Source of the DNA: DSNY01 sp016861185
Lineage (GTDB): Bacteria > Pseudomonadota > Gammaproteobacteria > Burkholderiales > Burkholderiaceae_F
Direction of reading: 5' to 3'
Assembly (NCBI GenBank): GCA_030263275.1
Contig: SZOR01000047.1
Location: 1 to 29,297, forward strand
DNA: 29,297 nt
Below the pieces are notes generated by a model. That model saw nothing but the letters and a program-made list of their open reading frames with translations, searched no databases and was not told the origin of the DNA. Numbering within the stretch: position 1 is the first letter of the stretch; every line of letters begins with the position of its first letter. Made by a program: the position numbers and the translations under genes. Positions 22,910 through 29,297 of this stretch are shown piece by piece.

Positions 22910-25702
22910 ATGCTCCAGGGCTGGGTCATCGTCGCCACGTCGTTCGCCTATCTCGGACTGCTGTTCGCGATCGCGTATTACGCCGACCAGCGGGCCGACG
23001 CCGGCCGGCCGGTCATCGCCAATCCCTACATCTACAGCCTGTCGCTCGCGGTCTACGCGACGGCCTGGACTTTTTACGGCAGCGTCGGCCGAGCTGCGGT
23101 CGACGGCGTCGGCTTCCTGCCGATCTACATCGGGCCGACGCTGATGATCGCGCTGTGGTGGATCGTGCTGCGCAAGATCCTGCGGATCTCCAAGCAGAAC
23201 CGGATCACGTCGCTGGCGGACTTCGTCGCTTCGCGCTACGGCAAGAGCGCGCTGCTCGGCGGCGTGGTCACGATCATCGCGGTGATCGGCATCGTCCCGT
23301 ACATCTCGCTGCAACTGAAGGCCGTATCCAACAGCTTCACGATCCTGGTCCAGTACCCGCAGATCGTTATGCCGGCCAAGGATGCGGCGGTGCCGGTGCT
23401 GCAGGACACGGCGCTGTGGGTCGCGTTGATCCTTGCGCTGTTCACGATCGCGTTCGGGACCCGCCACCTCGATGCGGCGGAACACCATCAGGGCATGGTC
23501 GCGGCGATCGCGTTCGAATCGCTGGTTAAGCTGCTGGCCTTTCTCGCCGTCGGCGCGTTCGTCACCTTCGGCATCTACAACGGTTTCGGAGACGTGTTCG
23601 CACGCGCCGCGGCCGATCCGAAGCTGCTGCCGCTGCTGACACCGATCGAGGGCGTGGCCGGCAGCTACGCGAGCTGGGTATGGCTGACGATCCTGTCGAT
23701 GCTGGCGATCGTGTTCCTGCCGCGCCAGTTCCAGGTCGCCGTCATCGAGAACCTGGACGAAAAGCACCTGAAAAAGGCGATCTGGCTGTTCCCCGCCTAC
23801 ATGCTGGCGATCAACATCTTCGTGCTGCCGCTTGCGTTCGGCGGCCGCCTGCACTTCCCGTCCGGCGAGGTCGACGCGGATACGTTCGTGCTGACGCTGC
23901 CGATGGCGGAAAGGCAGGAACTGCTGGCGCTGCTGGTGTTCATCGGCGGCCTGTCGGCCGCCACCGGCATGGTGATCGTCGAGACCATCGCGCTGTCCAC
24001 GATGGTGTGTAATGACCTCGTGATGCCGGTGCTGCTGCGCATGAAGCGGCTGCGGCTGAACGAGCGCCCTGACCTGACGGGGCTGCTGCTCGGTATCCGC
24101 CGCGGCGCGATCATCATGGTGCTGCTGCTCGGCTACCTGTACTTCCGCCTCGCCGGCGAAGCGTACGCGCTGGTGTCGATCGGGCTGATCTCGTTCGCCG
24201 CAGTGGCGCAGTTCGCGCCGGTCGTGCTCGGCGGCATCTTCTGGAAAGGCGGCACGCGGCGCGGTGCGCTCGCGGGACTGGCGGCCGGTTTCGGCGTCTG
24301 GTTCTACGCGCTGTTGCTGCCGGCGTTCGCACGTTCGGGCTGGCTGCCGATCTCGCTGCTCGAGCACGGCCCGTTCGGCATCGAGCTGCTCAAGCCGCTG
24401 GCGCTGTTCGGCCTGTCGGGGCTGGATCAGATCACGCACGCGATGCTTTGGAGCATGATCGCCAACGTCGGCCTGTACGTCGGCGTGTCGCTGGCCGACA
24501 CACCAGGCGCGGCCGAGCGCCGGCAAGCGAGCGTATTCGTCGACGTTTTCCGGCACGAAGGCGGCGGCGCGCGGTTCTGGCGCGGCACCGCCTCGGCGCG
24601 CGACCTGTACAGCCTGCTGGCACGCTTCATCGGCGCCGGCGGAGCGGATGCCGCCTTTGCCGAGTACGCGCGCGCCATCGGCGCCAAGTGGCCGGACGAC
24701 GAGCTGGTGGCCGACGCCGAGTTCGTTCACTTCGTCGAAACGCAGCTGGCCGGCGCGATCGGCGCGGCCTCGGCGCGCATCATGGTCGCTTCGGTCGCCA
24801 AGGAAGAAGCGCTGACGCTGGACGACGTCAGCGAGTTGCTGGACGAGGCGTCGCAGGTGGTGGTCTACAGTCACAAACTGGAGCAGAAGTCGCGTGAGCT
24901 GGAGGCGGCGACCGCCGAGCTGCGCGCCGCCAACGAGCGGCTGAAGGAGCTGGACCGGCTGAAGGACGACTTCATCTCGACCGTCACCCACGAGCTGCGC
25001 ACGCCGCTGACGTCGATCCGCGCGTTTTCCGAGATCCTGCTGGCCGACCCGAAGGTCGCTCTGGCCGAGCGCAAGAAGTTCCTCGGCATCATCACGCGCG
25101 AGACGGAGCGCCTGACCCGGCTGATCAACCAGGTCCTGGATCTGGCCAAGATCGAGTCCGACCGCGCCGAATGGCGCATCGCCCGCGCCGACGTGCGCGA
25201 CATCGTCAACGAAGCCATGGCGCAGATGAGCCAGGTGTTCAAGGACAAGGGAGTGGCGCTCGCCCCGCAGCTGCCGGCAGAGGCCGCCACGGTCGCGGTG
25301 GACGCGGACCGCTTGCTGCAGGTGTTGCTGAACCTGCTGTCCAACGCACTGAAGTTCAGCCCCGCCGAGCACGGCCGCGTCGACGTGGTCGTGCGCGAAA
25401 CCGACGGCGCCGTGCGCGTCGATGTGCGCGACAACGGGCCGGGCATCCGCGCCGAGGACATGCCGTTCATCTTCGACAAGTTCCGCCAGTTCGGCGATAC
25501 GCTCACGGCAAAGCCGGCCGGGACCGGCCTGGGCCTGCATATCAGCCGCCAGATCATCGAGCACTTCGGTGGCCGGCTGTGGGTCGAAAGCACGTACGGC
25601 GCCGGCGCGTGCTTTTCTTTCACGCTGCCACTCGCGGCCGCGCCCGCCGCGGCGCAAGACAGCAGGGAGGTTTCGTGGCTGCAGACAAACGCAAGGTCCT
25701 GA
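22910..25702 (+). CDS. Symporter-like (SLC5) sensor histidine kinase, CrbS/CbrA type
   Basis: A 930-residue membrane sensor. Residues 1 to about 540 form a sodium:solute symporter fold with 12-13 hydrophobic segments, including SLAVYATAWTFYGSVGRAA near the start. A STAC-like domain (about 560-660, from SARDLYSLLARFIG) and a coiled coil follow. The kinase core comes next: H-box FISTVTHELRTPLTSIRAFS with His694, N-box LLNLLSNALKFSP, DNGPGI and GTGLGLHISRQI. There is no PAS domain and no attached receiver, unlike several CrbS/CbrA relatives. Related kinases control acetate or general carbon use, and the membrane domain may sense or transport a substrate. The start ATG is 19 bp after the small membrane-protein gene. 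Its last 28 bases overlap the receiver gene. Confidence 0.93.
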   Translation: MLQGWVIVATSFAYLGLLFAIAYYADQRADAGRPVIANPYIYSLSLAVYATAWTFYGSVGRAAVDGVGFLPIYIGPTLMIALWWIVLRKILRISKQNRITSLADFVASRYGKSALLGGVVTIIAVIGIVPYISLQLKAVSNSFTILVQYPQIVMPAKDAAVPVLQDTALWVALILALFTIAFGTRHLDAAEHHQGMVAAIAFESLVKLLAFLAVGAFVTFGIYNGFGDVFARAAADPKLLPLLTPIEGVAGSYASWVWLTILSMLAIVFLPRQFQVAVIENLDEKHLKKAIWLFPAYMLAINIFVLPLAFGGRLHFPSGEVDADTFVLTLPMAERQELLALLVFIGGLSAATGMVIVETIALSTMVCNDLVMPVLLRMKRLRLNERPDLTGLLLGIRRGAIIMVLLLGYLYFRLAGEAYALVSIGLISFAAVAQFAPVVLGGIFWKGGTRRGALAGLAAGFGVWFYALLLPAFARSGWLPISLLEHGPFGIELLKPLALFGLSGLDQITHAMLWSMIANVGLYVGVSLADTPGAAERRQASVFVDVFRHEGGGARFWRGTASARDLYSLLARFIGAGGADAAFAEYARAIGAKWPDDELVADAEFVHFVETQLAGAIGAASARIMVASVAKEEALTLDDVSELLDEASQVVVYSHKLEQKSRELEAATAELRAANERLKELDRLKDDFISTVTHELRTPLTSIRAFSEILLADPKVALAERKKFLGIITRETERLTRLINQVLDLAKIESDRAEWRIARADVRDIVNEAMAQMSQVFKDKGVALAPQLPAEAATVAVDADRLLQVLLNLLSNALKFSPAEHGRVDVVVRETDGAVRVDVRDNGPGIRAEDMPFIFDKFRQFGDTLTAKPAGTGLGLHISRQIIEHFGGRLWVESTYGAGACFSFTLPLAAAPAAAQDSREVSWLQTNARS

Positions 25703-26058
25703 TTGCCGACGACGAACCGAACATCGTCACGGCGCTCGAGTTCCTGCTCAAGCACGCCGGCTACGACGTGCGCGCCGCCGCCAACGGCGAAGAAGCGCTG
25801 GCGCTCGTCGAATCGTACGCGCCGGATCTCGTGCTGATCGACATCATGATGCCGCTGAAAAGCGGTTACGAGGTGTGCCAGAAGATGCGCGAGCGGCCGG
25901 AGTGGCGACACATCAAGATCGTGATGGTGACCGCCAAGGGCCGCGAGGCCGAGGTGAGCAAGGGCATGTCGCTCGGCGCCGACTTGTACGTGACCAAGCC
26001 GTTCTCGACGCAGGAGCTGATCGCCGCCATCGATCGGCTGCTGGCCGATGCCGCATGA
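25675..26058 (+). CDS. Stand-alone receiver (CheY-like) response regulator
   Basis: A 127-residue single-domain receiver. It has the acidic pair D12-D13 (LIADDEP), acceptor Asp56 in LVLIDIMMPLKSG, Thr in IVMVTAKG and Lys in YVTKPFST, with no output domain. The start is GTG (read MAADKRKV), chosen because AGGGAGG lies 4 bp upstream and the receiver fold begins at once. It overlaps the kinase gene by 28 bases and the next gene by 4 (ATGA), so kinase, receiver and exonuclease fusion are likely made in proportion. CrbS-type kinases normally pair with a LuxR-type regulator, so this receiver probably signals by protein contact, perhaps to the pseudokinase-exonuclease. That last point is inference. 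Confidence 0.9.
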   Translation: MAADKRKVLIADDEPNIVTALEFLLKHAGYDVRAAANGEEALALVESYAPDLVLIDIMMPLKSGYEVCQKMRERPEWRHIKIVMVTAKGREAEVSKGMSLGADLYVTKPFSTQELIAAIDRLLADAA

Positions 26059-28199
26059 GAGGCGCGTCCGGCCCGCTGTTGTGGATCGCAGCGGCCTGCG
26101 CCGGCGCGCTGGCGCTGTTGGCGATCGCCGCTTCGGTGTTCGGCATCGCCCTGCCCGCCGCCGAACGGGCGGCGCTGCGCGCGATGGCGGCGGACGCTGC
26201 GCCGGTGCTGGCGTACGGCACGGCGATCCTGCTGGTGATTGTCGGCGCGGCCGCGCGCTGGCTGTATCGGCGCTATCCGCTGGCGGCGCGTCAGTTGGCC
26301 GAACAGACGCGCGTGCTGCTGGCCGCGAATCCGGAGCATCGCGTCGCCGCGGGCGGCGCGCCCGCGCTGGGCGAGGTGGCCGCGTCGATCAACCAGCTCG
26401 CGGCGCGCTACCGGCAGAGCGAACGCGCACTCGACGCCAAAAGCGCCGAGACGCGCGCGCGCGTCGAAGAGGAGCGCGACCGCTTCGCCGCCCTGATGTC
26501 GGAGCTGACCGAAGGCGTGCTCGTGTGCAACGCCGACGGACGCATCCTGCTGTACAACGCGCGCGCCGCCGCCCTGCTCGCTCGGGCATCCGACGGTACG
26601 GGCAACTATGCACCGCTCGGTCTCGGGCGCTCGGTGTTCGGCCTGATCGACCGCGAGCAGGTCGTGCACGCGCTGGACAAGATCCACCAGCAGTTCGCCG
26701 GTGCCGTCGAGCGCCCGCGCACGAGTTTCGTCACCGCCGCCGCGGGCGGACGCGCGCTGCGCGTGCAGGTGACGCCGTTCCTCGCGGGTGCCGAGCGGCA
26801 GGTCGCCGGCATGGTGTTCACGCTCGACGATGTCGGCGGCCTGCTCGGACGCGAGGGCCAGCGGCTCAAGCTGCTGCAGTCGATCGCCACCGGTGTGCGC
26901 GCGCCGGTCACCAACGTGCGGGCGGCCGCTGAAAGCCTGGTCGCATCACCCGACATGCCCGAGCCGCAACGCGCCCGGTTCATCGACATCATCGCCGCCG
27001 AGGCACGCGTGCTGACCGAGCGCCTGAACGCGGCGCTGGCCGATTACGCCGATGCGCTGAAAGGCAGCCTGACGCTGGAGGACATGCGGGTGGGCGACCT
27101 GCTCGCGGTCGTGCGGCGCCGGCTCACCGACACGGTCGGTGTGGCCGCAGACGTCGAGCCTTCCGCGGCGGAACTGTGGGTGCGGGTCGACAGCTTTGCG
27201 ATCGTGCACGCGTTCGCCTCCCTCGCCGCGCGGGTGCACGCCGACTACGGCGTGCGCGCGTTCCGGCTGCGCGCGGCGGCGCACGGCGGCTTCGCCGAGA
27301 TCGATCTCGTCTGGCCCGGCACGATGGTCTCGAGCGACGTGCTGCTGCTGTGGGAGAACGAACCGCTGGCGAGCGGCACCGACGAGTCGCCGTTGACGCT
27401 GAAGGACGTGCTCGAGCGCCACGGCGGCGAAGTCTGGTACAAGGCCGACCGCCCGCGCCAGACCGCGTGGTTCCGCTTCCTGCTGCCGCTGGGGGAGCCG
27501 GCTATCGCCGCCATGCCGCGCGCCGCGCCGGTCGCGGCGCGGCCGGAGTACTACGACTTCGACCTGTTCGAGCGCGTCGACACGCGCGGCCAACTCGCCG
27601 AACGCCGCCTCGCCGCGCTCGCGTACACGGCTTTCGACACCGAAACGACCGGGCTGGAGCCGTCGGCCGGCGACGAGATCATCTCGATCGGCGCGGTACG
27701 CATCGTCAACGGGCGCCTGCTGAAGCACGAGGTGTTCGAACAGCTCGTCAACCCGCGCCGTCCGATCAGCCGCGAATCGCTGCAGGTGCACGGCATCGAC
27801 GCGCGCGCGCTGGCCAACGAGCCGACGATCGAAGAAGTGCTGCCGCGCTTTCACCGCTTCTGCGAGGACACCGTGCTGGTGGCGCACAACGCCGCGTTCG
27901 ACATGCGCTTCCTGGAGATGAAGGAAGCGAAGACGGGCGTGCGCTTCGCGCAACCGGTGCTCGACACGCTGCTGCTGTCGGCCATCGTTCATCCGAACCA
28001 GGACAATCACAACCTGGACACGATCGCCGAGCGGCTCGGCGTGCGCGTGCTCGGCCGCCATACGGCGCTGGGCGACGCGCTCGTGACCGGCGAGGTGTTC
28101 CTGCGCCTGCTGCCGCTGCTCACCGAGCGCGGCATCGTCACACTCGGCCAGGCGCTGGAGGCCTCGCGCGCGACGTACCTCGCACGGCTGCAGTATTGA
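26055..28199 (+). CDS. Membrane PAS pseudokinase fused to a DEDDh 3'-5' exonuclease
   Basis: A 714-residue fusion. Two membrane helices (about 8-28 and 48-68) precede a HAMP-like segment, a coiled coil and a PAS domain (from FAALMSELTEGVLVCNADGR, near 145). A region shaped like a histidine kinase follows: LLQSIATGVRAPVTNVRAAA lines up with an H-box but has Gly280 where the phospho-acceptor His should be, and the ATPase part has no recognisable N-box or DxGxG. From about residue 523 it is a DnaQ-like exonuclease: FDTETTG (D528, E530), VAHNAAFDMRFLEM, and HTALGDALVT with the catalytic His and Asp. The exonuclease thus looks intact and the kinase dead. Similar epsilon-like exonucleases lie beside CrbS-type loci in other proteobacteria. 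Substrate unknown. Confidence 0.88.
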   Translation: MRGASGPLLWIAAACAGALALLAIAASVFGIALPAAERAALRAMAADAAPVLAYGTAILLVIVGAAARWLYRRYPLAARQLAEQTRVLLAANPEHRVAAGGAPALGEVAASINQLAARYRQSERALDAKSAETRARVEEERDRFAALMSELTEGVLVCNADGRILLYNARAAALLARASDGTGNYAPLGLGRSVFGLIDREQVVHALDKIHQQFAGAVERPRTSFVTAAAGGRALRVQVTPFLAGAERQVAGMVFTLDDVGGLLGREGQRLKLLQSIATGVRAPVTNVRAAAESLVASPDMPEPQRARFIDIIAAEARVLTERLNAALADYADALKGSLTLEDMRVGDLLAVVRRRLTDTVGVAADVEPSAAELWVRVDSFAIVHAFASLAARVHADYGVRAFRLRAAAHGGFAEIDLVWPGTMVSSDVLLLWENEPLASGTDESPLTLKDVLERHGGEVWYKADRPRQTAWFRFLLPLGEPAIAAMPRAAPVAARPEYYDFDLFERVDTRGQLAERRLAALAYTAFDTETTGLEPSAGDEIISIGAVRIVNGRLLKHEVFEQLVNPRRPISRESLQVHGIDARALANEPTIEEVLPRFHRFCEDTVLVAHNAAFDMRFLEMKEAKTGVRFAQPVLDTLLLSAIVHPNQDNHNLDTIAERLGVRVLGRHTALGDALVTGEVFLRLLPLLTERGIVTLGQALEASRATYLARLQY

Positions 28200-28214
28200 A
28201 GCGGAAGCGCATCG

Positions 28215-29297
28215 ATGGAGGGCACCAACGCACCGATCGAAGGCCGCCTGGCGGCCGAGCAGAAGGCGCTCGCATTCGCGCTGCGCGCGCTGCTGCGGCG
28301 CGCGCCGGTCGTGTGCGGCGAAACGGATACCGTGCGCACCGCGGCGGCGCGCATGCGGGCCGAAGGCGTGGGCAGCATCGTCGTCGTCGACGACCGCCAG
28401 CGGCCGGTCGGCATCTTCACCGAACGCGACCTGATCCACGTCGCGCTCGACGGTGCGCTGGACGGCCCGGTCGGCGCCGTGATGACGCGCGATCCGCTCA
28501 CGCTCGCGGCCGACACGCCGGCGTACGAAGCGGCGCTGGCGATGATCGAACTGCGCATCCGGCACGTGCTGGTGACCGAGGGGCACGCGCTCGTCGGCGT
28601 CGTCTCCGAGCGCGACCTGTTCTCGCTGCAGCGTCTCGGACTGGGCGAGGTGACGATGGAGATCCGGCTGGCGCGCGAGATCGAGACGCTCGCCCAGCTC
28701 GCCGCGCGCGTGCGGCGGCTCACCAGGCTGCTGGTCGACCAGGGCGTCGCGGCCGAGCAGTTGACGCTGTACGTATCGCTGCTCAATGACCGCATCTGCC
28801 AGCGTATCGTCGAAATCGTCCGCAAGCGCCATGCGTGGGACCGCATCGCGTGGTGCTGGCTGGCGTTCGGCAGCGAAGGCCGGCTCGAACAGACCTTCGC
28901 CACCGACCAGGACAACGGCCTGCTGTTCGAGGCCGCAGCCGACGCGCGCGAAGTACGCGCGCAACTGCTGCCGTTCGCACGGGCCGTCAACGAAGCGCTC
29001 GACGCCTGCGGCTACCCGCTGTGCAAGGGCAACGTGATGGCTTCCAACCCGGACCTGTGCCTGTCGTCGGCCGAGTGGCAAGCGAAGCTGGAGGGCTGGC
29101 TCGCCAACTCGGATCCGAAAGCCTTGCTCGACGCGGCAATCTGCTTCGATTTCCGCGCGCTCGCCGGCGACGCGCGGCTGGCCGAGACGTTGCGCGAATG
29201 GTTTCTCGCGCGCACGCGGCTGCGGCCGAACTTCCTGCGGCTGATGGCCGAGAACGCGCTGCAGCCGCGGCCGCCGCTCGCCAAATGGCGCGACTTC
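28215..29297 (+). CDS. CBS-domain DUF294 nucleotidyltransferase-like protein (runs off the right edge)
   Basis: The first 361 codons of a gene open at the window end. After about 25 residues come two CBS domains (about 28-85 and 88-145; VGIFTERDL and VGVVSERDLF mark them), which usually bind adenosine nucleotides. A helical stretch leads to the DUF294 nucleotidyltransferase motif FGSEGRLEQTFATDQDNGL (GSEGR at 219-223), related to GlnD uridylyltransferase, and a C-terminal helical domain begins at the edge. Many relatives have a cyclic-nucleotide-binding domain at the N-terminus; it is absent here. It starts 15 bp after the exonuclease fusion and is surely cotranscribed. Targets are unknown; modification of a protein or nucleotide is a reasonable guess only. 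Confidence 0.9.
   Translation, partial: MEGTNAPIEGRLAAEQKALAFALRALLRRAPVVCGETDTVRTAAARMRAEGVGSIVVVDDRQRPVGIFTERDLIHVALDGALDGPVGAVMTRDPLTLAADTPAYEAALAMIELRIRHVLVTEGHALVGVVSERDLFSLQRLGLGEVTMEIRLAREIETLAQLAARVRRLTRLLVDQGVAAEQLTLYVSLLNDRICQRIVEIVRKRHAWDRIAWCWLAFGSEGRLEQTFATDQDNGLLFEAAADAREVRAQLLPFARAVNEALDACGYPLCKGNVMASNPDLCLSSAEWQAKLEGWLANSDPKALLDAAICFDFRALAGDARLAETLREWFLARTRLRPNFLRLMAENALQPRPPLAKWRDF

Noticed and set aside
22778..25657. A 959-codon open frame antisense to the SLC5 kinase
   Set aside because: Rich in Arg, Gln, Asp and His in the pattern of a complementary-strand shadow; the plus-strand kinase has all expected motifs.
26946..29081. A 711-codon open frame antisense to the exonuclease fusion and nucleotidyltransferase
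   Set aside because: It crosses two real genes with clear motifs and shows only shadow composition.
1..29297. Mobile elements, CRISPR arrays, tRNA or rRNA genes
   Set aside because: None of the expected signatures was found in reading both strands; the gene order looks like stable chromosome.

Overview
The window is a dense, GC-rich stretch of chromosome (roughly two-thirds G+C by eye) with almost no non-coding DNA. It looks like a betaproteobacterium, most likely Burkholderiales or a close relative. The grounds are the chromosomal block ygfZ // mltG-tmk-holB-pilZ-tatD, the small DUF4936 and DUF4124 proteins, the smpB // ratA-rnfH arrangement, and proteins that read as betaproteobacterial throughout. 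No tRNA, rRNA, CRISPR array, transposase, integrase or phage gene was seen. No gene-free stretch exceeds 300 bases.

Layout. (1) 1-1476, minus strand: ygfZ, a DUF4936 gene and the start of an NRDE-family gene that runs off the left edge. (2) 1566-5548, plus strand: mltG-tmk-holB-pilZ-tatD, tightly packed and partly overlapping. holB carries a short dispersed-repeat-like insertion inside its reading frame. (3) A low-GC leader of about 150 bp full of dyads, followed by purT. (4) 7039-9649: a LuxR-type response regulator and a hybrid sensor kinase, convergent and ending 10 bp apart. (5) 9837-14518: a five-gene branched-chain/hydrophobic amino-acid-type ABC importer, with two strong hairpins between the binding-protein gene and the permease genes. 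A GNAT acetyltransferase gene follows. (6) 20719-15137, minus strand: guaB-guaA-tlpA-like-tadA-ldcA, apparently one transcript joining GMP synthesis, a thiol oxidoreductase, a tRNA deaminase fused to a DUF2087-like domain, and LD-carboxypeptidase. (7) 20856-22616: a DUF4124 gene, then rnfH and ratA (minus), divergent from smpB. (8) 22690-29297 (right edge): a signalling locus with a good sigma70-like promoter. It encodes a 66-residue two-helix membrane protein, a symporter-like (SLC5/STAC) histidine kinase, a stand-alone receiver, a membrane PAS protein with a dead kinase core fused to a DEDDh exonuclease, and a CBS-domain DUF294 nucleotidyltransferase.

How the parts work together. Regions 1, 2, 6 and 7 are housekeeping: Fe-S maintenance, peptidoglycan turnover, dTTP and GMP synthesis, the DNA polymerase III clamp loader, pilus biogenesis, tRNA editing and ribosome rescue. 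Regions 4, 5 and 8 are sensing and uptake modules. Region 8 is the best candidate for an under-described system. Its sensor resembles the CrbS/CbrA kinases that sense carbon and acetate. It is coupled translationally to a receiver and to a pseudokinase-exonuclease fusion, and then to a GlnD-like nucleotidyltransferase. How these last components act is unknown to me.
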